From: CAZVPF01 sp964628195
Lineage (GTDB): Bacteria; Planctomycetota; Phycisphaerae; Sedimentisphaerales; Anaerohalosphaeraceae
Reading direction: 5' to 3'
NCBI GenBank assembly: GCA_964628195.1
Contig: CAZVPF010000001.1
Span: forward strand, 1 to 64,000
Length of the DNA: 64,000 bases
In this document: in pieces, positions 52,154-60,431 of the stretch
How the letters are laid out: each line of letters opens with the position of its first letter
Position numbering within the stretch: position 1 is the stretch's first letter
Notes under the pieces: generated by a model
Told to the model about the DNA's origin: nothing
The model's input: the letters and a program-made list of their open reading frames with translations, nothing else
Database searches by the model: none
Program-made: the position numbers and the translations under genes

Positions 52154-53554
52154 ATGGCAGCATCCCAGGCAGAGCTTGAGTCGGTAACGATGGACCTTAC
52201 CGCAAACGCTTTCGAGTGTTTTGCCGAGGACATTTCGACTATGTTCGACACGGAAGTCGGTGTCCAGCAGATGGACTACGGCGAGGGGACCATTGCTGAT
52301 ATTAAGGATAATTATAAGAAACTTGCGGCGATATGCTCGGTAAGGTCCGAAGGTTCTCTTAATGGAAATTTCCACGTCGTATTTGACAAGGAGGGTCTTT
52401 TCACACTTGCCGGTACTTTTGTCATGCAGCCGGAAAAGGTTATCGCAGGAAACCGCAAGACCGGTACCGAGGTTGAAGCCAATGAGATAGGCGACGCGAT
52501 CGGAGAGGTCGGTAACCTGATGGTAGGTTCGTGGGACCGGGTTTTCCGCGAGGAGATGGACGGTCACGGGCACTTCGTACAGAGCGGCACTTTTGTGGGC
52601 AACCCGTGGACGAAACCGAAAGAGTCAATGGGGGTCGACAAGGACGAGCCCCTTATTTTAATACAGTACCAGATGACTGTCGAGCCGCTGGATGTTTTCA
52701 ACTGCACGGCGATATATCCGAAGTCAATTTTTGCGGCTTCGGCAGCAGTCCAGGCAGCAAAAGAAGGCGGATCGGCCCCTGCAGAGGAAACACCCGCGGA
52801 AGAGGCTTCCGCGGAAGTGGCCCAGGAATCAGCTCCGGTGCAAGAGGCGCCAGCCGAACAGCAAGCGGAACCTGTCCAGGAACAGCAGGCAGAACAAGCA
52901 CCGCAGGAGCAGCCTGAGGCAGCAGAACAACCAGCACCTGCGCCGCAACCTGCTGAACAGGCCCCGCCTCCGGCACCGGCACCTCAGCCGCAACCCCAGA
53001 CGACAGGACCGGTTACAGACGCGATAAGGCAGATGACCCATGACGGCAGCGTGCCTGTCGGTACGCCCATGGACCTCGGGGCGTTAAAAGAGCTTTCGGC
53101 AAAAGATATAATGCGTCAGGGCGCATGCTGGGCGGCACCGGATGAAACCGTCGAACAGGTTGTCGCGAAAATGCAGCAGTATGACACCGGATACGTAATG
53201 GTGGGCGAGGAAAATCAGTTACAGGGAATAATCTCAAAGTCCGACGTCCGCGGGGCGATGAGCCCGTATCTCCAGAACATGTTCAGCAAGTGGCGCGGGC
53301 CTATGGATTTGGCAACTCTACAGATAAAAGCAAAATGGATCATGAGCAGACCCGTGCGGACTGTTCGTCCCGATGCGAGCATGTATAATATCATGCGCGC
53401 AATATGCGAACATGGCGGCAGATGCATGCCGGTGGTCGACGAGAACACCCAGGTACTTGGTACGGTAACGGTTTTCGACCTTCTTCGCGCCATCCTCAAC
53501 GGCACCGACGGTTCATCGGTGGGGCAAAACCCGACCGATCCGCCGTTGACATAA
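52154..53554 (+). CDS. CheX-like domain fused to a tandem CBS pair
   Basis: The 466 residues combine three parts. Residues ~1-195 are CheC/CheX-like with an ExxN motif, E118 and N121, in DAIGEVGNLMVGSW. Residues ~203-285 form a linker of almost only A, P, E and Q. Residues ~310-450 are two CBS repeats (SAKDIMRQGACWAAPDETVE, then AKWIMSRPVRTVRPDASMYN). CBS pairs usually bind adenosine nucleotides. The arrangement suggests a CheY-P phosphatase tuned by an energy signal, but that is inference. I do not know this architecture as a named family. Confidence 0.8.
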   Translation: MAASQAELESVTMDLTANAFECFAEDISTMFDTEVGVQQMDYGEGTIADIKDNYKKLAAICSVRSEGSLNGNFHVVFDKEGLFTLAGTFVMQPEKVIAGNRKTGTEVEANEIGDAIGEVGNLMVGSWDRVFREEMDGHGHFVQSGTFVGNPWTKPKESMGVDKDEPLILIQYQMTVEPLDVFNCTAIYPKSIFAASAAVQAAKEGGSAPAEETPAEEASAEVAQESAPVQEAPAEQQAEPVQEQQAEQAPQEQPEAAEQPAPAPQPAEQAPPPAPAPQPQPQTTGPVTDAIRQMTHDGSVPVGTPMDLGALKELSAKDIMRQGACWAAPDETVEQVVAKMQQYDTGYVMVGEENQLQGIISKSDVRGAMSPYLQNMFSKWRGPMDLATLQIKAKWIMSRPVRTVRPDASMYNIMRAICEHGGRCMPVVDENTQVLGTVTVFDLLRAILNGTDGSSVGQNPTDPPLT

Positions 53555-53633
53555 AGTGTGCTTTAGATTTTTCTTTGCGAATACACCTGTAAACCCGCAT
53601 CAATCATATTGAGCCTCAACATTCAGCGATTTT

Positions 53634-53740
53634 CTTTAACTTGCGTTTGAAGATCTTTAATTTTGCGTATATTCCTTTCTCTTGAGCTTCCTGCCATAAA
53701 AAGATTTGACAAATAGCTGACTTTCTTTAACTATACGTAA
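53634..53740 (+). promoter_or_regulatory. Three related direct repeats around a TTGACA promoter
   Basis: The elements CTTTAACTTGCGT (53634), CTTTAATTTTGCGT (53655) and CTTTAACTATACGT (53725) share CTTTAA and a CGT end. The first two are 21 bases apart, two helix turns. TTGACA at 53706-53711 lies before the third, which overlaps the place expected for the -10 (AACTAT at 53729-53734). A regulator of the URO-D-like gene could bind here. The repeats are imperfect. Confidence 0.4.
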
Positions 53741-53766
53741 ATAATTGGTATTGAAAGGAAATGGAT

Positions 53767-55029
53767 ATGTCGCAGCTTACATCAAGGCAAAGGCTTGAAA
53801 AAACATTAAATCACGAGCAGCCGGACCGGGTCGCGGTCGACTTCGGCGGTACGCTCGTTTCGGGAATAGCCGTTTCGACAGTGGCAAAGCTTCGAGAAGC
53901 GGTTCTCGGTGAAAAGGGCTATAAAGTAAAGGTCATCGAGCCCTACCAGATGCTCGGGGAGATAGATAACGAGCTAAGAGAGGCTTTGGGCATAGATGTC
54001 TACGGGGTGATAGGCAACAAGACGCTGTTCGGATATGAGAACAAAGACTGGAAAGAGTTTACGCTTTTCGACGGCACGGAGGTGCTTGTCCCGGAGGGTT
54101 TCAAGCTTACCCCGGACGGACAGGGCGGGTGGTATATTCACCCGCAGGGCGACACATCGGCCCCGGCGAGCGGGCACATGCCCAAAGACGGTTACTATTT
54201 CGACGCGATACCGAGGCAGGAGCCCTTTAAGGAAGAAGAGCTAAAAGCCGAGGACAACCTCGAGGAGTTCGGACCGGTCAGCGAAGAGGATATTTCCGTT
54301 CTTGAGGCTCAGGCCAACGAGGCAGCCAAGAACAACCTCGGCACGGTTATGGGCCTTCCCGGCACGGGGTTCGGAGATATCGCCCTGGTGCCCGCGATGT
54401 GGATGAAACGCACGAAAGGTATTCGCGATATAGAAGAATGGTACATCTCGACGGCGGCGAGACGCGATCTTGTGATGGAGATATTTGAAAAGCAGTGCGA
54501 AATCGCACTCAAGAATGTGCAGAAGCTAATCGACAGGCTGGGTGATAAAATTAACGCAGCGTTCGTGACTGGCACCGACTTCGGCACGCAGAATTCACTT
54601 TTCATTTCCGCAGACGCCTATAAAGAGCTATACAAGCCTTTCCATAAAAAGGTAAACGACCTGGTACACAGCAAATCGAACTGGAAGACATTCATCCACT
54701 CATGCGGCGCGGTAAGGGAGCTTATACCGGAGTTTATCGACGCAGGTTTTGACATCCTAAACCCCGTTCAGTGCAGCGCAACAGGCATGGACCCCGCACA
54801 GATAAAAAACGAGTTCGGCAAGGATATAGTATTCTGGGGCGGCGGGGTCGACACGCAGAATACACTGCCTTTCGGCTCGCCGGAGGACGTTTACAACGAA
54901 GTCCGTAAAAGGATAGAGATATTCAACAGGAACGGGGGGTTCGTTTTCAACGCGATACACAACGTGCAGGCAAAATCACCGATCGAGAACCTTTTGGCAA
55001 TGTTCAAGGCGATCAAGGACAGCTATTAA
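53767..55029 (+). CDS. Uroporphyrinogen decarboxylase-family protein (methyltransferase-like)
   Basis: The 420 residues match the URO-D superfamily, which includes HemE and the corrinoid methyltransferases MtaA/CmuA. SNWKTFIHSCGAVRELIPEF near residue 300, with the histidine and cysteine of the zinc-type site, and DILNPVQ are characteristic. The N-terminal TSRQRLEKTLNHEQPDRV also fits the methyltransferase-like branch rather than true HemE. The substrate is unknown. The ATG at 53767 is chosen over 53761 because the GGA site would otherwise be too near. A sugar porter gene follows 88 bases later. Confidence 0.8.
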   Translation: MSQLTSRQRLEKTLNHEQPDRVAVDFGGTLVSGIAVSTVAKLREAVLGEKGYKVKVIEPYQMLGEIDNELREALGIDVYGVIGNKTLFGYENKDWKEFTLFDGTEVLVPEGFKLTPDGQGGWYIHPQGDTSAPASGHMPKDGYYFDAIPRQEPFKEEELKAEDNLEEFGPVSEEDISVLEAQANEAAKNNLGTVMGLPGTGFGDIALVPAMWMKRTKGIRDIEEWYISTAARRDLVMEIFEKQCEIALKNVQKLIDRLGDKINAAFVTGTDFGTQNSLFISADAYKELYKPFHKKVNDLVHSKSNWKTFIHSCGAVRELIPEFIDAGFDILNPVQCSATGMDPAQIKNEFGKDIVFWGGGVDTQNTLPFGSPEDVYNEVRKRIEIFNRNGGFVFNAIHNVQAKSPIENLLAMFKAIKDSY

Positions 55030-55117
55030 TAAGAACAGTCAGTTCATGTTCGAATTGTATCTAAGTTAAGCGGCGCGTAATCGACTAAAATAAAACCACT
55101 TATTAAGGAATAGCGGC

Positions 55118-56542
55118 ATGGAGGAAATGCAGGGCGATATCGCAAGGCGGGATAATGGAAGCATGAGTTTTGTCATTGTCGTCTCGCTGGTCGCGGCGCT
55201 TGGCGGTCTTCTTTTCGGGTACGATACGGGGGTTATAAACGGCTCGCTCAAGTTCGTCGAGATGAAGTTCTCGCTCGCACCTGCAACAAAAGGCTTTGCA
55301 GCTTCTTGCGCCCTTATAGCGTGCATTTTCGGCGCCATTTTCGCAGGACAGGTTAGCGACCGGCTGGGCCGGAAAAAGACGCTCATCATCGCCGCTGTGC
55401 TTTTTTTGATCTCCGCCGTAGGCACCGCATTGCCGAGGAATATAACGGAGTTTATCATCTTTAGAATTATCGGAGGAATCGGTGTCGGGGCAGCTTCAAT
55501 GACCTCGCCGATGTATATCGCCGAGATGTCGCCGGCCAACATAAGAGGGCGGATGGTGTCGCTTAACCAGTTCGCGATAATCGCCGGTATGCTTGTAGTA
55601 TACTTTGTGAACTACTTCATCGCAGGCGGCAACGAGATGGACTGGAACGTGCAGTACGGCTGGCGGTGGATGTTCGGTTCCGAAGCGATCCCGGCGGTTC
55701 TGCTGCTTGTGCTTATGTTCTTCGTGCCCGAAACCCCCCGCTGGCTCGCAAAGCAGGGCAGGAGCAAAGAGGCGTTCGAGATACTTACCAAAGTCGGCGG
55801 CAGGGACCACGCCGAATGCGAGCTTGCCGAGATAGGCGAGGTAATGCTCGAGGAGAGCGGCTCGATAGCGCAGCTTTTCCATAAGGGCTTTCGCAAGGTG
55901 CTGATTATCGGGGTGGTTCTGGCGATTCTGCAGCAGGTGACGGGCATAAACGTCTTTCTTTACTTCGGCAGCGAGATATTCGAGAAACTCGGAGGCGAGT
56001 CTATCGACGCGGCACTGCTCCAGCAGGTAGTGGTAGGGGCTGCGAACCTGCTGTTTACTGTGGTTGCTATCTGGACGGTGGACAAGCTGGGCAGAAAGCC
56101 TTTGCTTATTTTCGGCTCGTTCGGGATGGGGGTTGCGCTTTTCGCGATGGGCACTGCCGGAATGAAAAACGCTACGGGCATGTGGATACTATTCTTTGTG
56201 CTGCTTTACATTTCATCTTTCGCGCTGTCGGTCGGGCCGGTTACCTGGGTAGTGCTTTCCGAAATATTCCCGACCAAGATACGCGGCAGGGCGATGGGAA
56301 TTGCTACCGTTTGCCTGTGGCTGGCAAATTCAATCATTTCACAAACATTCGTAATGATGGATGAAAACCAGTACCTTATCGAAAAGTTCAACCACGCTTT
56401 CCCGTTCTTCCTTTACGGGGCTCTTTGCGTTGTAACTATTATATTCGTCTGGGCATTTGTCCCGGAAACCAAGGGCAGGTCTCTTGAGCAGATTGAAAAA
56501 ATGTGGATAAGAGCTGAAAAAGGCTCCTCGAATACTCAATAA
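55118..56542 (+). CDS. MFS sugar porter (XylE/GLUT-like)
   Basis: The 474 residues have 12 hydrophobic segments and all sugar-porter signatures: GGLLFGYDTGVINGSL, DRLGRKK, PETPRWL, QQVTGINVFLYFGSEIFEKL, GPVTWVVLSEIFPTKIRGRA and PETKGRSLEQIE. It imports a sugar, probably a hexose or pentose, by proton symport. The exact sugar cannot be read. It follows the URO-D-family gene on the same strand. AAGGA lies nine bases before the ATG. Confidence 0.93.
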   Translation: MEEMQGDIARRDNGSMSFVIVVSLVAALGGLLFGYDTGVINGSLKFVEMKFSLAPATKGFAASCALIACIFGAIFAGQVSDRLGRKKTLIIAAVLFLISAVGTALPRNITEFIIFRIIGGIGVGAASMTSPMYIAEMSPANIRGRMVSLNQFAIIAGMLVVYFVNYFIAGGNEMDWNVQYGWRWMFGSEAIPAVLLLVLMFFVPETPRWLAKQGRSKEAFEILTKVGGRDHAECELAEIGEVMLEESGSIAQLFHKGFRKVLIIGVVLAILQQVTGINVFLYFGSEIFEKLGGESIDAALLQQVVVGAANLLFTVVAIWTVDKLGRKPLLIFGSFGMGVALFAMGTAGMKNATGMWILFFVLLYISSFALSVGPVTWVVLSEIFPTKIRGRAMGIATVCLWLANSIISQTFVMMDENQYLIEKFNHAFPFFLYGALCVVTIIFVWAFVPETKGRSLEQIEKMWIRAEKGSSNTQ

Positions 56543-57060
56543 TAATACAAAACAACTGTATTGTGAAAATGACAACCTATGGGGCTTATAGGGGACTTAA
56601 AATACATACTTTACCCTCAATGACATGCCGTAAAGCTGCAATAATTTGCAAAAAAGACATTATGTTGCCAAAATTATCAATGCCGACGAAATAAAAAGGG
56701 CCTATAATAATTTGCTGTAACATTATTTTTTACAAAAAGTTAAACAATTTTTTGCACCGTTCAAAACGACACCTGCAACCCAAAAGCTTTTTTTTACTTG
56801 ACATTTCCAAGAGTTTGTTATATAAAACAAGAGTTAAGTATTTATTTTTTGGCTTGTTTTGTATGATTGTAACACTTACAAAGTATTTGGAAGAGATTAT
56901 GCCAGCCAGCTTAACCTGTGAAAAAACGTTACCAATTTCGTGCTTTCAAGAATCATCTGTGGGGTTAGTTATTTCGCAATTATTTTTTTCCGATAGTTTT
57001 TAAGGTGTGTACCTTAATTAATTTGGAGGTTGTGTGACTTTAATTAGAAAGGAGATTATG
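56543..57060. other. AT-rich leader region before the first large secreted protein
   Basis: The 518 bases are AT-rich compared with their neighbours. They hold the promoter at 56798-56826 and thus a leader of about 225 bases. Within the leader an open frame of 47 codons (ATG at 56862, stop at 57003) has no ribosome-binding site. I see no supported gene. Confidence 0.6.
56798..56826 (+). promoter_or_regulatory. Near-consensus sigma-70 promoter of the first large secreted protein
   Basis: A perfect TTGACA (56798-56803) and TATAAA (56821-56826) are exactly 17 bases apart. Transcription would start near 56833, giving a ~225-base leader before the ATG at 57061. This is one of the strongest promoters by sequence in the window and implies high expression. 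Confidence 0.75.
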
Positions 57061-60000
57061 ATGTTCAAGGCAATCAAAACAACATTATTGCCGGCTTTGG
57101 TGCTGATGATCGCATTCAATGCGGCAGGTGCTACATGGATCGACGGCAATGCCGACAACGACTGGTATAACCCGGACAACTGGGACACAGCAACGGTTCC
57201 AACAGCTCTTGACCCTGTCACTATCCAGGCAGGTGCGGTAGATTACCCTATAATAACAGGGTATGAATCGGACCCGTGCCAGGCAGACGCTGCGGGCTTG
57301 ACCGTCACCGGCGGAGAAATTACAGTAGGCTCTTTCGCTACGCTTGACCTTTCATCCGGAGCCGCTGGCAGCAAGGTTATCATGACCGGCGGGCAGGTTA
57401 TAATCGACCCGAACGGTGTGCTCTTCAGCGCCGGCGAGTCGAAAGTAACAGCAGCGACAATGAATATTTATGGCTTTTTCAAAGTAGGCCTGCCTACGAC
57501 TAAAAACTTCAAGGTTGGAGATATTGCAGATTCTGCCAACGGAATAGTCAACGTCAGTAACGGAGGTTACCTTGCAGTAGGAAGAAGCACTCTTATAGGA
57601 AATAATTCACCGGGCGTAATTAACGTAAACGGCGGCAGCATAGAGGGTTTTAACTGGATCCGAATATCAAAAGGCAGCGGCACAGCCGGAAGCGAACTGA
57701 ACTTATACTCCGGAGATATTTACTCAAGCGGCCTGTTTGACATTTCTGCTGTTTCGCACGAGCAGGGGACATTTAACCAGTCCGGCGGAACCATGAGCTG
57801 CGCTAACTTCGAAATATTCGACAATGGTACGGCGAACATCTCAGGGGGAGAATTTGAGGCCCGCGGAACAACCAGCATCGGCGCAAAAGACAGTTTTACC
57901 CCTGTCGCAGGTTCGATATTAAACATAAGCGGCAGCGGTGAATTTAAAACCCGCGGCGGGTTTGATATATATGAAGGGGCAGAGATCAACGTTACAGGCG
58001 GTGAGCTTAAGTTCTACGGAGACGTAACTTTCCTTGATTCTACGGCTAAGATCAACTTCAGCGGCGGCAGGCTCAGGTGGGACGGAAACCGTGTTGAAGA
58101 ATTTTCAGATTTTTACATTAACGGTGATATAGCCGCCGACGGGCTGGTTGATATTTACTTCAAGCCCGACCGCGATCCAGGCACCGACGATGATGACACT
58201 TACATGGAAATACAGTCTTACGGGCCGGGCCAGGCAAAGCACAAGGCTCCGCTGCCTTACAAGATATTCGAGGTTACTGAAAAAGCTGCGGAACCTACTA
58301 CAACACTCGAGTGGTTCGCTCCCGACAACGGGGCAGACGAGTATGATCTCTATACCGGATTAGACCCGGACAACTTAACTTATGTTACAACAACTACAGG
58401 TCTGAGCCATGTTATTGCTACACCAGGACCGGGTGAAACATTATACTGGAGAGTCGATGCCATTAAGAACAGCGTAACCGAACCGGGCTTAGTATGGCAG
58501 TTCTCGGTAAGAGGTACAATGATAATAAGCGACTTCGAAGATGCCACCACCTCCGATTGGAAGCCTTACCTTATAGGTGATTACGGCGATTCGGGAACTG
58601 TGCTCTATTCTGTCGCCCTCTACGAAGACGATGTAGACGGTGAGATCGCTATAGACGATTACTCCCTTAAATTCGGTTACGACAACATCGGTTCCGGATT
58701 TGAGTTTTCCGAGGTTTACTGTGATCCCACGGCGATGGGCAAAGGAGACTGGAACTACGGCGACTTGTCAATGCTGGTTGTAAACTTCCACGGCACACGT
58801 GAAAATGACTACCAGGACTTCTACGTAAGGATTGAAGACACTGGCACAGGCTCCTACGAATGGATATACAACGATCCCAACCCGGACCCGAACGTCAATC
58901 AGTACCTCTGGGATCCGTCATGGCGGACAATGTATATAGACCTGCAGGAAGCTTCAGGTACGGTTAACCTTGACAGCATCGACAAGCTGGCAATCGGCGT
59001 TAAGAACAAGGCTGGTTACCCGGACGACGCGGGAAGCATGATCATAGACGAGATATATATCTCTGTCCCTGATTGTGTCGCTTCCAAGGTTCCCGGCGAC
59101 TTCGACGGTGACTGTGACGCCGACTTTGACGACTTTGCCGAACTTGCTTATGACTGGGCAAGAACAGGCGAAACGGTAAGCGCAAGTCCGTCTGAGCCTG
59201 TGGATTATATTGTTTACTATGACTTTGAACCTGCCAATATCTTCAATGCCGTTACCTCTTCAGATGGTGTCTATGATGTCACAAATCCGGGCGACCCGGC
59301 TTATGCAGCCGTATTTATCCAGGACGGCAACGGCACCGAAAATGGTAATCAGAGCTATGCAAGCTCCGGCGGTGTAAATGACAGCGGCACTCTCGTTCTT
59401 GATGACACCAGTGAAGATATTGACGGTGTCGGACTGGGGCTTGGCGTTGAGGTTCTCAGTCCTGAACTCGGTACATTGACCGATGAAGTAACGATCTCAA
59501 TGTGGATACAAGGTGACACCGATGTACCTGACGACGATATGCTCTTTGTAAGCTGGGAAGAAACCCTGCAGGGTGTTGTCCACAAACTCAGGACAACCGG
59601 TCCAAATGCAGACGGCGTGTTCAACTTCCAGGCCGGCGGCGACGACCCTGCGGACTGGTATCAGGAAGATTATGTTATCGGTTATGCGTCTAAGAATGAG
59701 CGCGAGTTCAAGCACCAGTGGAACCATTACGCGTTTACACGTGCAGCCGACGGCACGCAGAAACTGTTCATTAACGGTCTTTGTGTTGCTGAAAGATTCG
59801 ATAATGACGGTGACCTGACCGGCATTACTCATTTCGCTATCGGCGGACGCCCAGGTGAGGATGATGGTACCGGCATTTTCTACCGGAACCGTGACAGCTG
59901 GGCCTACAGCGGCATGATCGACGAATTCAAGGTTTACGACAGAGCTCTCAGTCAGGCTGAAGTCATTCGCCTTGCTCTTGGAACCGGCGGTTCGGTCGAG

Positions 60001-60117
60001 CAGCCTGCGTTGATCGATACCGACACCGACGGTGACGGTCAGACCGACATTGATGATCTTGCTGAGATGGCGAAGATATGGGCACAGGGCGACCAGCTCT
60101 GGCCGGTTCTTCCCTGA
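57061..60117 (+). CDS. Large secreted beta-repeat/LamG protein with two EF-hand segments (first copy)
   Basis: The 1018 residues begin with a signal peptide (cleavage near 24, after AAGA). Residues ~25-345 are repeats with GGxxxxxG strands (FNQSGGTMSCANFEIFDNG, ISGGEFEARG) as in right-handed beta-helices. A fibronectin/Ig-like stretch (~410-485) and a jelly-roll-like domain (~487-670) follow. An EF-hand segment GDFDGDCDADFDDFAELAYDW is at 679-699, a LamG domain at ~715-975, and a second EF-hand end, DTDTDGDGQTDIDDLAE, at 985-1001. It probably sits on the cell surface or binds polysaccharide. The ATG at 57061 has GGAG six bases upstream, matching the spacing of the paralogue. Confidence 0.8.
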   Translation: MFKAIKTTLLPALVLMIAFNAAGATWIDGNADNDWYNPDNWDTATVPTALDPVTIQAGAVDYPIITGYESDPCQADAAGLTVTGGEITVGSFATLDLSSGAAGSKVIMTGGQVIIDPNGVLFSAGESKVTAATMNIYGFFKVGLPTTKNFKVGDIADSANGIVNVSNGGYLAVGRSTLIGNNSPGVINVNGGSIEGFNWIRISKGSGTAGSELNLYSGDIYSSGLFDISAVSHEQGTFNQSGGTMSCANFEIFDNGTANISGGEFEARGTTSIGAKDSFTPVAGSILNISGSGEFKTRGGFDIYEGAEINVTGGELKFYGDVTFLDSTAKINFSGGRLRWDGNRVEEFSDFYINGDIAADGLVDIYFKPDRDPGTDDDDTYMEIQSYGPGQAKHKAPLPYKIFEVTEKAAEPTTTLEWFAPDNGADEYDLYTGLDPDNLTYVTTTTGLSHVIATPGPGETLYWRVDAIKNSVTEPGLVWQFSVRGTMIISDFEDATTSDWKPYLIGDYGDSGTVLYSVALYEDDVDGEIAIDDYSLKFGYDNIGSGFEFSEVYCDPTAMGKGDWNYGDLSMLVVNFHGTRENDYQDFYVRIEDTGTGSYEWIYNDPNPDPNVNQYLWDPSWRTMYIDLQEASGTVNLDSIDKLAIGVKNKAGYPDDAGSMIIDEIYISVPDCVASKVPGDFDGDCDADFDDFAELAYDWARTGETVSASPSEPVDYIVYYDFEPANIFNAVTSSDGVYDVTNPGDPAYAAVFIQDGNGTENGNQSYASSGGVNDSGTLVLDDTSEDIDGVGLGLGVEVLSPELGTLTDEVTISMWIQGDTDVPDDDMLFVSWEETLQGVVHKLRTTGPNADGVFNFQAGGDDPADWYQEDYVIGYASKNEREFKHQWNHYAFTRAADGTQKLFINGLCVAERFDNDGDLTGITHFAIGGRPGEDDGTGIFYRNRDSWAYSGMIDEFKVYDRALSQAEVIRLALGTGGSVEQPALIDTDTDGDGQTDIDDLAEMAKIWAQGDQLWPVLP

Positions 60118-60151
60118 TAGCCTCATCACTGACTTTACATATTAGTTTCTC

Positions 60152-60187
60152 AAAGGACCCGATGCTAAATAATCGGGTCCTTTTTTT
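60152..60187 (+). terminator. Rho-independent terminator
   Basis: AAAGGACCCGAT (60152-60163) and ATCGGGTCCTTT (60172-60183) form a perfect 12-base-pair stem with an 8-base loop, followed by T residues to 60187. It lies 34 bases after the stop of the first large secreted protein. Confidence 0.93.
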
Positions 60188-60333
60188 GTAAAAACAAACA
60201 CTTGTTTAAGATTTACCAGACTCTGGTATTCTCTCAAAATGCTGGTTTTTATATCAATAAATAGACTTTATACCCTTAATAACTCTTATAGATAACTACT
60301 GCAACACATTTATAACAAATTTTTATATTTGTC

Positions 60334-60361
60334 TTGACAGGGCTTATCATTTTGCTATAAT
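60334..60361 (+). promoter_or_regulatory. Near-consensus sigma-70 promoter of the second large secreted protein
   Basis: Perfect TTGACA (60334-60339) and perfect TATAAT (60356-60361) hexamers are 16 bases apart. Transcription would start near 60368, giving a ~64-base leader that ends with GAAAGGAGAG before the ATG at 60432. Confidence 0.8.
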
Positions 60362-60431
60362 ACCTTTCAGAGGCAGGGCGTCTATTTTGCCCATATTAAC
60401 AGTATTCAAGCTTTTATGAAAGGAGAGAGTT

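Larger units (their letters stand above)
60118..60431. other. Gap between the two large secreted proteins
   Basis: The 314 bases hold a strong terminator (60152-60187) for the first protein gene and a strong promoter (60334-60361) for the second, so each is its own transcription unit. The stretch between them is AT-rich with no gene. Confidence 0.75.

Noticed and set aside
56752..57003. 83-codon open frame upstream of the first large secreted protein
   Set aside because: Its start lies before the predicted transcription start and there is no ribosome-binding site for this or the shorter internal version.
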